A stretch of 64,000 nt of DNA from Pseudactinotalea suaedae (GTDB taxonomy: Bacteria > Actinomycetota > Actinomycetes > Actinomycetales > Beutenbergiaceae). The notes beneath the pieces are model-generated. The model did not search any database, was not told the DNA's origin, and saw only the letters and a list, made by a program, of their open reading frames with translations. This document shows positions 20,547 to 29,518 of this stretch, piece after piece. The stretch lies in contig NZ_WNXY01000009.1 in NCBI RefSeq assembly GCF_009733815.1, positions 1-64,000 of the forward strand. The letters run 5' to 3'. Numbering within the stretch: the stretch's first letter is position 1; each line of letters begins with the position of its first letter. A program made the translations under genes and the position numbers.

Positions 20547-21389
20547 TCAACCGGCGGACTCGGCCCGATCGGCGAGGGCCAGGGTGCGGCGGGCGGCGTC
20601 GACCATCGCGACGTCGAGGAAGGTGCCGTCGTCGAGCACCACGGTGCCGGCGCCGTCGGCGGTCGCCTCGCCCACGCGCTCCACGACCTCCCGGGCGCGC
20701 GCGAGCTGCTCCCGCGACGGCAGGAACGCCTTCTCGATCACCGGCAGCTGGGCGGGGTGGATCGCGGCCCGCCCCAGCATGCCGAGCGAGCGGCCCAGCG
20801 CGCAGGACTCGGCGAGGCCCTCGAGGTCGCGGACGTTCGGGTACACGCTCATCGCGGGCGCGGGCAGCCCGGCGGCGCGGGCCGCGACGACCAGCCGCGA
20901 CCGCGCCCACGTCATCCCGGGCTCGCCCACGATCCCCAGGTCGGAGCGCAGGTCCGCCTCGCCGAGCCCGATCGAGCTGACGGCGGGGCTCGCCGTCGCG
21001 AGCTCGTAGGCCCGCTCGAGACCGAGCGCCGACTCCAGCAGCAGGTGCAGCGGCCGGCGGATCGCCGAGAGCGCACGCACCCCGTCCGGGTCGGACACCT
21101 TCGGCACGCGGATCCCGATGCTGCTGCCCAGCGTGCGCACCGCCTGCACGTCAGCCGTGAACCAGGGCGACCCGACGGCGTTCACCCGCACCTGCACCGG
21201 CCGCGTCGCGCCCACCAGCACCTCGGCCAGCGAGGCCCGCGCCGCGTCCTTGTGCCCGGCAGCGACGGCGTCCTCGAGGTCGACCACCACCACATCGGCC
21301 GCCGAGGCCAGCGCCTTCACCACCCGGTCGGGCCGGTCGGCCGGCACGTAGAGCAGCGTCAGCACCGGTGTCGGCGCCGTGCCGTTCAT
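20547..21389 (-). CDS. CitE/HpcH-family CoA-ester lyase
   Basis: 280 aa, HpcH/HpaI aldolase / citrate-lyase-beta family. It begins PVLTLLYVPADRPDRVVKAL and contains DVVVVDLEDAVAAGHKDAAR (metal-site ED), VRVNAVGSPWF and LHLLLESALGLERAYEL (second metal-ligand Glu), all typical of CitE-like malyl-CoA, citramalyl-CoA or HMG-CoA lyases. It probably cleaves a 3-hydroxyacyl-CoA to acetyl-CoA or a related ester plus an oxo acid. It is the last gene of the ten-gene catabolic operon; the neighbouring class III CoA-transferase could form its CoA-ester substrate. The ATG overlaps a small upstream frame. Exact substrate unknown. Confidence 0.9.
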   Translation of the reverse strand: MNGTAPTPVLTLLYVPADRPDRVVKALASAADVVVVDLEDAVAAGHKDAARASLAEVLVGATRPVQVRVNAVGSPWFTADVQAVRTLGSSIGIRVPKVSDPDGVRALSAIRRPLHLLLESALGLERAYELATASPAVSSIGLGEADLRSDLGIVGEPGMTWARSRLVVAARAAGLPAPAMSVYPNVRDLEGLAESCALGRSLGMLGRAAIHPAQLPVIEKAFLPSREQLARAREVVERVGEATADGAGTVVLDDGTFLDVAMVDAARRTLALADRAESAG

Positions 21390-21490
21390 GGCGTCACCTT
21401 CGGCCGGTGCAACAAAGCCGTCGCCAGATCGCCGAATCGGCCGATGTGAACGTTGCCATGAGCATCTGGAGACGACGTCGGTGCATTCAT
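21386..21490 (-). CDS. Possible 34-aa bridging ORF, crotonase-N-terminus-like
   Basis: A 34-codon frame whose ATG overlaps the CoA-transferase stop (ATGA) and whose TGA overlaps the lyase ATG (ATGA). It starts MNAPTSSPDAHG and continues VHIGRFGDLATALLHRPKVT. That second part resembles the first beta strands of enoyl-CoA hydratases (xxxRxGxxATxxLxRPxxxN). It could be the truncated remnant of a crotonase gene, a real small protein, or a chance coupling frame. Base composition is less GC-rich than its neighbours. Confidence 0.35.
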   Translation of the reverse strand: MNAPTSSPDAHGNVHIGRFGDLATALLHRPKVTP

Positions 21491-22695
21491 GCCGCACCCT
21501 CCTCGCGGAGCCGGGCGATCTCGGCCTCGTCGTAGCCGAGCTCGGCGAGCACCTCGTCGGTGTCGGCGCCGTGCGCCCGCCCCGTGAACGCGAGCACCGG
21601 GTCCGCCTCGGAGAGCCGGAACAGCGGACCCTGCACGGCGATCTCGCCGAGGTCCGGGTCCTCCATCCGCCGGATGGTCCCCAGCGCCTGCAGCTGCGGG
21701 TCGACGGCGATGTCCTCGGCCGTGTAGATCGGCGCCACCGCGGCCTGCGCCTCCTCGAAGGCCGCGACCACCTCGTCACGCGTGCGTGCCGCGATCCAGC
21801 TGCCCACCGCCTCGTCGAGCTCGTCGGCGTGCGCGGCACGACCCGAGCCGGTCGCGAACCACTCCTCGTCGATCAGCTCCGGCCGCCCGACCAGCCGCAG
21901 CACCCGCTCGGCGATGCTCTGCGCACTCGTGGAGACCGCCACCCAGCGGTCGTCCGCCGTCCGGTACGTGTTCCGCGGCGCGTTGTTCGACGACCGGTTG
22001 CCCAGCCGCGGCTGCACCGTGCGCAGCTGGTCCCAGCGGGTGATCTGCGGGCCCAGCATCGCCATCATCGGCTCGACGATCGCCAGGTCCACCACCTGCC
22101 CCCGCCCGGTCCGTTCCCGAGCGTGCAGCGCCACCATCACCGCGTAGGCAGTCGCGAGCGAGGCGATGCCGTCGGCGAGCCCGAACGGCGGCAGCGTGGG
22201 CGGGCCGTCGGCCTCACCGGTCATGGCGGCGAAGCCGCTCATCGCCTCGGCGAGCGTGCCGAACCCCGGTCGCCGGCGGTAGGGCCCCACCTGCCCGAAC
22301 CCGGTCACCCGAGCGAGCACCAGCCCGGGGTTCACCGCGCTGAGGTCCTCATACCCGAGGCCCCACCGTTCCAACGTGTCCGGCCGGAAGTTCTCGACCA
22401 CCACGTCGGCCGTCTCCACCAGCCGCAGGAACGCCTCGCGCCCACCCGCGCTCGACAGGTCGAGCGTGACCGCACGCTTGTTGCGCCCCAGCGTCTTCCA
22501 CCACAGGTTCTGGCCGTCCTTGCTCGGCCCGTGGCCGCGCGAAGGGTCCGGCCGCCGCGGGTGCTCGACCTTGATCACCTCGGCGCCCATGTCACCGAGG
22601 TGCATCGCGGCGAGCGGCCCGGCGAACAACGTCGAGGCGTCGATCACCCGGAGCCCGGCCAGCGCGGGCTGGGCCACCTCGTCGTGCTCGGTCAT
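21487..22695 (-). CDS. Class III (CaiB/BaiF) CoA-transferase
   Basis: 402 aa. Family motifs: LAGLRVIDASTLFAGPLAAM at the N-terminus, GAEVIKVEHPRRPDPSR, KRAVTLDLSSAGGREAFLRL, ENFRPDTLERWGLGYEDL and PPFGLADGIASLATAYAV with the Asp expected as catalytic residue. These enzymes move CoA from a donor thioester to a carboxylic acid in the cytoplasm. Transcribed between the glycosidase-like gene (1-bp gap) and the CitE-type lyase, it probably activates an organic acid that the lyase then cleaves. The acid may come from a glycoside opened by enzymes encoded upstream in the operon; this is inference. Confidence 0.94.
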   Translation of the reverse strand: MTEHDEVAQPALAGLRVIDASTLFAGPLAAMHLGDMGAEVIKVEHPRRPDPSRGHGPSKDGQNLWWKTLGRNKRAVTLDLSSAGGREAFLRLVETADVVVENFRPDTLERWGLGYEDLSAVNPGLVLARVTGFGQVGPYRRRPGFGTLAEAMSGFAAMTGEADGPPTLPPFGLADGIASLATAYAVMVALHARERTGRGQVVDLAIVEPMMAMLGPQITRWDQLRTVQPRLGNRSSNNAPRNTYRTADDRWVAVSTSAQSIAERVLRLVGRPELIDEEWFATGSGRAAHADELDEAVGSWIAARTRDEVVAAFEEAQAAVAPIYTAEDIAVDPQLQALGTIRRMEDPDLGEIAVQGPLFRLSEADPVLAFTGRAHGADTDEVLAELGYDEAEIARLREEGAA

Positions 22696-22696
22696 C

Positions 22697-24622
22697 TCAG
22701 CTCTCCTCCCAGCAGACCCGGAACCCGATCGAGGGCGACGCGTCCCCGCCCAGGCCCGGCAGCAGGAACTTCAGGCTGAACTCCGGGGCACGGACGCCGC
22801 CGTCGGTGTACCAGTCGGACCCCTCGCTGCGGTGCTCGGAACCGCCCTTGAGCATGACGAACCGGGTACGCCCGTCGCTGTGCTCGGACTCGGTCCAGCT
22901 CCACACCGCCGGCGTCAGCCGCTCGAACCCCGGCAGCCCAGCCGCCAGCTGCCACTCGTCCTCGGTCGGCAGCCGCCCACCCACCGACGCCGCGTAGGCG
23001 CGCGCCTGCGCCAGCGTGACCCCGGTCGCGGGGCCGTCACCACGCTCGCCGGTCCCGAGGAATTCCGCCATCTCGCTGACCGTCACCTCGCGCGTGGCCA
23101 CCCGCACGTCGTGCGCCAGCGTGACCGCGCGCTCCAGCGTGCGCTGGTCGTGCAGCCGCGGCGGCAGCGGCTTCCACTCGTCCACGTACGGCGCGCCCTC
23201 GTACATCCCGGTCTCCCGCGCCCGGTACCTCACCGTGAGCACGTGCTCACCGGCGGGGACCACGACGGCGGCCGTCGCCAGGTCCTCCCGCCTCGCCCCT
23301 GTCGGCGCCGGCGCAGGCAACCGCCGCGCGCGGCGGTGCGGGAAGGCAGCGTCGGGCTCGTGCGCGACGTCGCTCAGCTCGCCACGGACCTGGTCGACGA
23401 CCTCCCGCCAGCGCGAGTCTTCGCCGTCGGGCATCGACACGTACGCGGCGACCCCGCGCGCGGGAACCCCGCCGGTGTGCAGCGGCGTCCAGTCGCCGGG
23501 CAGCGGCCCGGCGACGTCGACGTCGGACCGGTTGGCGAGGAGCAGCAGGTCGAGCCCGTCGTGGGAGAACAGTGACCCGTAGACCCGGGCTTCCTCGGCC
23601 GCGGCACCGATGTCGGCGAGCGGCGTCCACTCACCCTGCACCAGGGCCTCGGAGAACCCGCGCTGCACCGGCAGCATGCGGCGCAGTGTCGCGGCGTCGC
23701 GGGCCGACCAGCCGACCCAGACCCCGAACACGACCTCCCACACCATGATCCCGACCCCGTTGAGCCAGGCCGAGGCCAGCTCCTCGGAGTGGTCCCGGTG
23801 CCAGCGCCGGATGTGGTGCTGCATGTGGCGGCGCTCGAACCAGTGGGCGCGGAGCACACCGGGCACCTCGGAGTCGGCGAACCACTGCGCCCACGAGGCC
23901 GCGTGGTCGGAGATCCGCTCGAGCGCGAGCTTCGACTCGCCCTCGAGCACGAACCCGGGGCGTGCCTCCTGCAGCGCGGCGACCAGCTCGGGGTCGGCCT
24001 TCTTGAGCGTGTCGAGGAAGACGCCGTCGGCGCCGAGGTCGCGCACCAGCTCGGCCAGCTCCACGCGGTCCTCGCGGCCGCGACGGGTCCCGACGTCCCA
24101 CGGGTTGTAGTCGACGAACACCGCGACGCCGTGCTCGTGCAGCGTCTGCACCACGGCGGTCAGGCCCGGCACGTCGCGGTAGAAGTCCCACTGGTTGCGG
24201 TCGTCGATCCCGATGACCGGGTAGGCGTGCCAGAGCACCAGCCCGTCGAGGCCGCCGAAGCGCGTGCGCGCGTCCTCGAGGAACCGCTCGGGCGTGAACC
24301 GCTGCTCCTCGAAGTCGAAGAACAGCTCGTCCCACAGCCACACCTGCGCCACCGTGAAGCATCGCTGCGCCCACGCGGCGCCGGGCTCCTCGTACGCCTC
24401 GCCGCGGTAGTCGAGACGGCGGCGGGCTTCCTCGCGCCAATCGGCCAGCCGGGCGCGCCAGGCCGGCCGGTCCGCGGGCGAGGCGGGTCCGGAGAAGATC
24501 TTGGCCTCGTCCAGGGCGGCGAGATCGCCTGAGGCGGGCACCGCCGTCGGGAGGTCGATCGGGCGCGGCACCAGCGGGTCGAAGCTGGCGACCGGGGGCG
24601 AGGCGGCGGCGGGGTCGGTCAT
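22697..24622 (-). CDS. Glycosidase-like protein with C-terminal FGE-like domain
   Basis: 641 aa. Residues about 90-370 look like a TIM-barrel glycosidase or transglycosidase: LVLWHAYPVIGIDDRNQWDF, VAVFVDYNPWDVGTRR, GADGVFLDTLKKAD and FVLEGESK give strand-end Asp/Glu residues suited to a retaining mechanism. Residues 511-641 form a formylglycine-generating-enzyme-like (PF03781-type) domain with GGRLPTEDEWQLAAG, VWSWTESEHSDGR, FVMLKGGSEHR and a SIGFRVC end. The cysteines that bind copper in true FGEs are absent (only Cys637 remains), so it is probably a binding or structural module. No signal peptide. The ATG region overlaps the ribokinase stop (ATGA). I cannot assign a GH family; substrate presumably the compound imported by the operon's ABC transporter. 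Confidence 0.75.
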   Translation of the reverse strand: MTDPAAASPPVASFDPLVPRPIDLPTAVPASGDLAALDEAKIFSGPASPADRPAWRARLADWREEARRRLDYRGEAYEEPGAAWAQRCFTVAQVWLWDELFFDFEEQRFTPERFLEDARTRFGGLDGLVLWHAYPVIGIDDRNQWDFYRDVPGLTAVVQTLHEHGVAVFVDYNPWDVGTRRGREDRVELAELVRDLGADGVFLDTLKKADPELVAALQEARPGFVLEGESKLALERISDHAASWAQWFADSEVPGVLRAHWFERRHMQHHIRRWHRDHSEELASAWLNGVGIMVWEVVFGVWVGWSARDAATLRRMLPVQRGFSEALVQGEWTPLADIGAAAEEARVYGSLFSHDGLDLLLLANRSDVDVAGPLPGDWTPLHTGGVPARGVAAYVSMPDGEDSRWREVVDQVRGELSDVAHEPDAAFPHRRARRLPAPAPTGARREDLATAAVVVPAGEHVLTVRYRARETGMYEGAPYVDEWKPLPPRLHDQRTLERAVTLAHDVRVATREVTVSEMAEFLGTGERGDGPATGVTLAQARAYAASVGGRLPTEDEWQLAAGLPGFERLTPAVWSWTESEHSDGRTRFVMLKGGSEHRSEGSDWYTDGGVRAPEFSLKFLLPGLGGDASPSIGFRVCWEES

Positions 24623-25536
24623 GAGGGCTCCCCCTGGACGTTGCGGGCCTCGCGGACCTCGGCCGCGGTCGGCACAGCGTCCTGGGCACCGGGGCGCTCG
24701 ACGGCGAGCGCACCCGCCACCGAGCCCCATCGGGCTGCCTCCACCAGGTCGTCGCCGGCAGCGAGCCGGGCGGCGAGGACACCGCAGAACGTGTCACCGG
24801 CGCCGGTGGTGTCGACCACGGCGACCGGGAGCGCCGCCACCTGCGTGGTGCGCTCCTGCTCGACCACGAGGCAGCCACGCGAGCCGAGCGTCACCACGAC
24901 GGCGCCCACCCGGCCCAGCACCCGCTGCGCGGCCGCCTCCGGCTCGAGCCCCGGCACGAGGTCGGCGAGCTCGTGCTCGTTGACGACGAGCACGTCGACC
25001 TCGCGCAGCAGCTCGTCCGGGAGCGGTGCCGACGGGGCGGCGTTGAGGACGAACGACGCACCGGGGCGGCGTGCCTGCGCGGCGGCGAGCACGGTCGGCA
25101 GCGGCACCTCGAGCTGGGCCACCACCACGCCGGCCGTGGCGATCCGCTCGAGCTGGGTGGGCGAGAGCGAGGTGAGATCGGCGTTGGCACCGCCGACCAC
25201 CACGATGGCGTTCTCGCCGTCGTCGGAGACCGAGATCAGGGCGGTGCCGGTGGGCTCGGACGAGATCTCGACCGCGTCGAGCTCCACGCCGGCGCCGAGG
25301 AGGGAGGCGCGCAGCAGGGCGGCGTCGCCGTCGTCGCCGAGGCGACCGACGAACCAGGTGGGGGCACCGCCGGCCCGGGCGGCCCCCACGGCCTGGTTGG
25401 CACCCTTGCCGCCGGCGCCACGCGCGACCGAGGTCGCCAGCAGCGTCTCGCCCGGCCCCGGTATCCGCGGCACCCGTGCGACGACGTCGACGTTCGCGCT
25501 CCCGACGACGACGACGACGGACCGCTCCTCGCTCAT
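24619..25536 (-). CDS. rbsK: Ribokinase-type PfkB sugar kinase
   Basis: 305 aa. The first PfkB signature is seen as RGAGGKGANQAVGAARAG (GGKGAN residues 42-47) and the second as VVDTTGAGDTFCGVLAARLA, with Asp248 as catalytic base. The N-terminus VVVVVGSANVDVVARVPRIP and overall length fit ribokinase, which phosphorylates ribose (or a related pentose) with ATP to ribose 5-phosphate. It lies between two ADP-ribosylglycohydrolase-family genes upstream and the glycosidase-like gene downstream, each joined by ATGA overlaps. In this setting it would trap ribose freed from an imported riboside. Related kinases use deoxyribose or nucleosides, so ribose specificity is inferred. Confidence 0.88.
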   Translation of the reverse strand: MSEERSVVVVVGSANVDVVARVPRIPGPGETLLATSVARGAGGKGANQAVGAARAGGAPTWFVGRLGDDGDAALLRASLLGAGVELDAVEISSEPTGTALISVSDDGENAIVVVGGANADLTSLSPTQLERIATAGVVVAQLEVPLPTVLAAAQARRPGASFVLNAAPSAPLPDELLREVDVLVVNEHELADLVPGLEPEAAAQRVLGRVGAVVVTLGSRGCLVVEQERTTQVAALPVAVVDTTGAGDTFCGVLAARLAAGDDLVEAARWGSVAGALAVERPGAQDAVPTAAEVREARNVQGEPS

Positions 25537-26894
25537 CGCTGCCCCTCCCGGCCGCCGCTCAGCGCCAGGGTGCGTCCGGCGAGATCGGCGATCTCGCGCT
25601 CAGCAGGGCCCGGGAGCGAGGTCGCGATCACGCCGCGCAACGGCTCTGTCCAGCGGGCGGGCAGAGCCGCGGACCCGCGCAGGCCACCGACCACGGCGCC
25701 GACCGTGGCGCCGGCGGAGTCGGTGTCCCAGCCGCCGACGACGGCGGTCGCCACCGACGGGCCCAGCTCGCCCTGGCCGGACTCCAGCGCGTAGGCGATG
25801 AGGGCGGCGTTGTTCAGCGTGTGGACCCAGTGCAGGTGGCCGAGCTCGGCGTGCAGCACGTCGAGCGCGTCGGCCTGCTCGCGGCCCGAGGCCCCGAGCT
25901 CGCGTCCGAGCGCGATCGCCGCCGCGAGCCGGGAGCCGGGCGGCACCACGGCGGAACCGGCGTCGAGAACCTGCGTGACGTCGTCGGCGACCAGCGAGGC
26001 GGCGCACAGCGCGGCCGCCCACAGCTCGCCGTAGATGCCGTTGCGGGTGTGCGACAGGCGTGCGTCGACCCACGCGAGCCGAGCCGCGGCCCGGACGTCA
26101 CCGGGGTGCGCCCAACCGAGAACATCGGCGCGGATCAGCGCGCCGATCCACTCCCGGAACGGGTTGTGATGGGTCGCGGTCTCGGGGACCGGCCGCGCGT
26201 CGAGCAGGTTGCGGTAGGCCGCCCGCTCGGCGGTGAACACCCGGCCGGCCGGCAGCGCGCCGAGCCAGCCCTGGGCGATGTCGTCCGTGGTCAGGGCCTC
26301 ACCGTGCTGCTCCAGCAGGTCGAGGGCGAGCATGGGGAAGTTGAGGTCGTCGTCCTCGGGCATGCCGTCGATGTTCTCCGCGAGCGAGGTCGGCGCGCTG
26401 CGCCGGTTCCACGGCCAGCGCGCGGCGACGTCGTCGGGGAGCCCCACCGCGGTGAACCAGTCGTCGAGCGGCCACCGACCGGTCGCCCGCAGGATCTCCT
26501 CGATGCCCTGTCGCGGGATCTTCTCGACCGGCTTGCCGAGCAGGCAGCCTGCTGCGCGCCCGGTCCAGGCACCGCTGACGCGGTCGAGCGAGGTGCGCTG
26601 CGGCAGCACCGGTGCGGGCGGCAGCAGCGCCGCGATCTCGTCCCAGCCGTCGGGCTCGGCCGGATCGGTCGGCTGCAGGGTGGCCAGCTCGTCGAGGAGG
26701 TCGCGGGCCAACGCACGCAACGACGCCGGCGCGGGCTCCGCGCTGGCGCCGGAGGGCTGCAGCACCGGCGAGCCGCCGGCCTCGACCCATCGCTGCCGGA
26801 CCGCCGCAAGCGCCTCGGCGTCCGCGCCCTGCTCGGTCAGCGCTACCAGCTCGGCGGCGACGAGGTCCTCCGGCTGGGCCCAGGTCAGCCTCAT
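25533..26894 (-). CDS. ADP-ribosylglycohydrolase-family protein, first copy
   Basis: 453 aa, longer than typical ARH proteins because of an N-terminal helical extension of about 100 residues. The ARH core starts at SGAWTGRAAGCLLGKPVEK; metal-binding acidic clusters are MPEDDDLNFPML and GGWDTDSAGATVGAVVGGL. The family removes ADP-ribose or other ribosyl groups from proteins or small molecules using two magnesium ions. Next to a ribokinase and a sugar ABC transporter it more likely hydrolyses a low-molecular-weight riboside than a modified protein. ATGA overlaps link it to both neighbours. It is a distant paralogue of the next gene upstream. Confidence 0.88.
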   Translation of the reverse strand: MRLTWAQPEDLVAAELVALTEQGADAEALAAVRQRWVEAGGSPVLQPSGASAEPAPASLRALARDLLDELATLQPTDPAEPDGWDEIAALLPPAPVLPQRTSLDRVSGAWTGRAAGCLLGKPVEKIPRQGIEEILRATGRWPLDDWFTAVGLPDDVAARWPWNRRSAPTSLAENIDGMPEDDDLNFPMLALDLLEQHGEALTTDDIAQGWLGALPAGRVFTAERAAYRNLLDARPVPETATHHNPFREWIGALIRADVLGWAHPGDVRAAARLAWVDARLSHTRNGIYGELWAAALCAASLVADDVTQVLDAGSAVVPPGSRLAAAIALGRELGASGREQADALDVLHAELGHLHWVHTLNNAALIAYALESGQGELGPSVATAVVGGWDTDSAGATVGAVVGGLRGSAALPARWTEPLRGVIATSLPGPAEREIADLAGRTLALSGGREGQR

Positions 26895-28057
26895 GCCTGA
26901 AGGGCGTCGATGACGCTCGCCCGCGCGCGTGCACGCTCGGCGTCAGCGGCGAGGACGTCCTGCACCACCGTCGTCATCGTCTCGGCCACGGCACCGAGGT
27001 CGAGCCTGCTCGCGGTCTCGATCGTCTCGGTCCACTCCCGCGGCACCGCGGCGGCGCCGTGCAGGCCACCGCAGATCGCTCCGGCCATGGTCGCGATCGA
27101 GTCCGAGTCGCGGCCGTAGTTGACCGCACCGAGCACGGCGGCGCGGAGGTCGCCGTCGTAGGCGAGCACGAAGCCCAGCGCTGCAGGGAGCTCCTCGATC
27201 GACTTGGTGCGTGAGGGGAGCCGCGCGTCCATCGCGGGCGCCCTGTAGGTCTCCCCCACCGTGTCGTAGGGAGCGACGGCGGCGCGGATCACCTCGCCGA
27301 TCGCGGCGTCGTCGAGGTCCTCCGAGGCGGTCTCCTCGACGGCGGTGAGCACCGCCTCGATCGCCGCCGCGGTCCCGTCGTGCGCGAGCGAGCGCACCGC
27401 GTCCATGACCGAGCCCACGGTCGCGCCGGGTGTCACCGACGCCGCCACCGCGGCCGCGAAGACCCCGGCCGCCTCACGCCCGTAGGAGGACTGGTGCGCT
27501 CCGGCCATGTCGATCGCCTCGCGGTACGCGCCCACCGGGTCGCCCGCGTTGACCAGCCCGACCGGCGCCATGTACATCGTGGCGCCGCAGTTGACGATGT
27601 TGCCGACGCCCGCCTCGCGCGGGTCGACGTGACCGTAGTGCAGCTTCGCGACCATCCACTTCTCGGCGAGGAACACCCGCTGCAGGATGAGCGCCTCCGC
27701 CTCGAGCTCGGGGACCCAGCGCAGCTCGCCGATCATCTTCGGCACCAGGTCGGAGGCCACGTGGAAGGCGTCGAGGTGGTCGCGCCGCTCGGCGTAGACC
27801 TCGATGAGCGCGTGCGTCATCAAGGTGTCGTCGGTGACGTGCCCGTCGCCCTTGTGATAGGGCGCGATCGGCCGCGCGGTGCGCCAGTTCTCGTAGTACG
27901 GCGGCACCACACCGGTGACGCGACCGCCCCACCGCTCGGTGATCTGCTCGGGGGTCCAGCCCTCCGTCGCACCACCGAGCGCGTCGCCGACAGCGGCCCC
28001 CGCCAGCACCCCGTACACCGCATCGGCCAACCCGGTCGCGCTACTCATCTCACCCAT
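26891..28057 (-). CDS. ADP-ribosylglycohydrolase-family protein, second copy
   Basis: 388 aa, possibly starting at the internal ATG three codons later. ARH-fold motifs: GVLAGAAVGDALGGATEGWT, first magnesium cluster KGDGHVTDDTLMTHAL (Thr75-Asp77), and second cluster VNYGRDSDSIATMAGAICGG. Like its partner it has no signal peptide and should act on imported substrate. Two divergent ARH-family enzymes in one operon suggest sequential cleavages or two related glycosides. It follows the binding-protein gene after a 105-bp gap in which I see no structure. Confidence 0.9.
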   Translation of the reverse strand: MGEMSSATGLADAVYGVLAGAAVGDALGGATEGWTPEQITERWGGRVTGVVPPYYENWRTARPIAPYHKGDGHVTDDTLMTHALIEVYAERRDHLDAFHVASDLVPKMIGELRWVPELEAEALILQRVFLAEKWMVAKLHYGHVDPREAGVGNIVNCGATMYMAPVGLVNAGDPVGAYREAIDMAGAHQSSYGREAAGVFAAAVAASVTPGATVGSVMDAVRSLAHDGTAAAIEAVLTAVEETASEDLDDAAIGEVIRAAVAPYDTVGETYRAPAMDARLPSRTKSIEELPAALGFVLAYDGDLRAAVLGAVNYGRDSDSIATMAGAICGGLHGAAAVPREWTETIETASRLDLGAVAETMTTVVQDVLAADAERARARASVIDALQA

Positions 28058-28162
28058 GCCCTCGTCGCATCCTCTCCTCGCACACCTGCCTCAGCCAACC
28101 ACCGACGACGGGTCCCGGCCAGGCCGGAGCGGCCCGACCGGGACGCCGTCGTGGTCTCGGTC

Positions 28163-29476
28163 CTACCGGTTGACCTGCTCCCAGCCGTCGGTGAGGTCGG
28201 CCTGCAGCTGCGCGCTGTCGATCTCGTCGGCCAGGAAGCGCTGGAAGGCAGGCGTGGCGACCGTGTCCTTCCACTGCGTGTACGCGTCCACCGTCAGGAA
28301 CGGCGGCGCCACCAGCGAGTCGCCCGAGGCGAGCACCTCGGCCCACCCGGTCTCGTCGGCGGTCTGCTCGGCGAGCGCGTCACGTGCGGAGGTCGAGGCC
28401 GGCACGAGCGCGTCGGCGTAGGCGAGGGCCGCGAGGTTCTCCGTCGAGGTGAAGAAGTCGAGGAACTGCGCCGACTCCTCCACGTGCTCGGAGTCGATGT
28501 TCACCGAGTAGGTCTGCGGGTTCGCAGCCTGGTCGGCGCTCACCGAGCCCTCGAGAGGCGGCAGCACGGCCCAGTTGAAGCCCTCGGGGGCATCGGTGCC
28601 GATGCTGGCGACCCGGAACGAGCCCTGCACCGTCATCGCGGTCTGGCCGGCGTACCACGCCGGCAGCACCTCGGAGCCGGACTGCGTGAGCGAGACCGGG
28701 TCCAGGGAGGCGTCCTCGTAGGTCATCTGGTGGATCGCCTCGGGAACAGCCAGCTCACCCTCGCCGACGTCGATCGTGACGTCGCTGCCGCTGCCCTCGA
28801 AGTAGCCGCCGTCGAAGCCGAGCCCCAGGCTCATGAACGTGGCGGTCGGGTTCGACAGACCCCAGCCCAGGCCGAACTGGCCGTCGGTGGTGGTGGCCTG
28901 CGCGATCTCGCGCAGCTCGTCCCACGTCATGGTCGGGCCGCTGGGGATCTCGACGCCCGCCGCCTCCAGGAGGTCGACGTTGGCGAACACCATGTAGGAC
29001 TGCAGCGTCGTGGGGTAGGCGATGATCTCCTCGTTGACCGTCACGGACTCCCAGATGCCCTCGGTGACGTCGGAGGCGAACGCCGGGTCGATGAGGTCGG
29101 TGAGGTCGGCGAGGTATCCGTCCACCGCGAACGGGGCGATGCTGGCCGCCTCGTAGTGGATGATGTCGGGCGCCGTGCCACCGTTGAACTGCGTGATCAG
29201 CTTGTCGTAGATGCCGTCCCAGCCGGCCTGCACGAGCTCGACCTGGATGTTCGGGTTCTCGGCGTTCCAGTCATCGACGATGCCCTGCACGGCCTCCATG
29301 GCCAAGGGCTGGTCGGACAGCGACTGGAACTCGAGGTTGACGACCTCCTCGCCGCCGCCCTCGCCACCGCCGGTGTCGCCGTCGTCGCCTCCGGTGGCAC
29401 TGCCCTGCTGGCAGGCCGTGAGCGCGAGCGCCGCGGTGGCAGCCATTGCCACCGCGAGTACGTGCCGCTTCTTCAT
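28163..29476 (-). CDS. ABC transporter sugar-binding lipoprotein of the ribosyl-compound operon
   Basis: 437 aa. Sec-type lipoprotein signal MKKRHVLAVAMAATAALALT followed by Cys22 (LTAC), then a Gly/Asp/Glu-rich linker and a family 1 extracellular binding-protein fold (GWDGIYDKLITQFNGGTAPD). AAAGGA precedes the ATG. It captures the substrate outside the membrane for the two permeases encoded just upstream in transcription order. No ATPase gene is present in the operon; a shared MsiK-type ATPase elsewhere is usual in actinobacteria. Ligand unknown; the catabolic genes suggest a riboside or glycoside. Confidence 0.93.
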   Translation of the reverse strand: MKKRHVLAVAMAATAALALTACQQGSATGGDDGDTGGGEGGGEEVVNLEFQSLSDQPLAMEAVQGIVDDWNAENPNIQVELVQAGWDGIYDKLITQFNGGTAPDIIHYEAASIAPFAVDGYLADLTDLIDPAFASDVTEGIWESVTVNEEIIAYPTTLQSYMVFANVDLLEAAGVEIPSGPTMTWDELREIAQATTTDGQFGLGWGLSNPTATFMSLGLGFDGGYFEGSGSDVTIDVGEGELAVPEAIHQMTYEDASLDPVSLTQSGSEVLPAWYAGQTAMTVQGSFRVASIGTDAPEGFNWAVLPPLEGSVSADQAANPQTYSVNIDSEHVEESAQFLDFFTSTENLAALAYADALVPASTSARDALAEQTADETGWAEVLASGDSLVAPPFLTVDAYTQWKDTVATPAFQRFLADEIDSAQLQADLTDGWEQVNR

Positions 29477-29518
29477 GATGTGTTCCTTTCGATGTGAACC
29501 GTGGTTGGGGGTGAGCCG

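Noticed and set aside
22697-24622. True formylglycine-generating enzyme for the sulfatase at 746-2044
   Set aside because: The C-terminal domain has the fold motifs but lacks the paired cysteines needed to bind copper.
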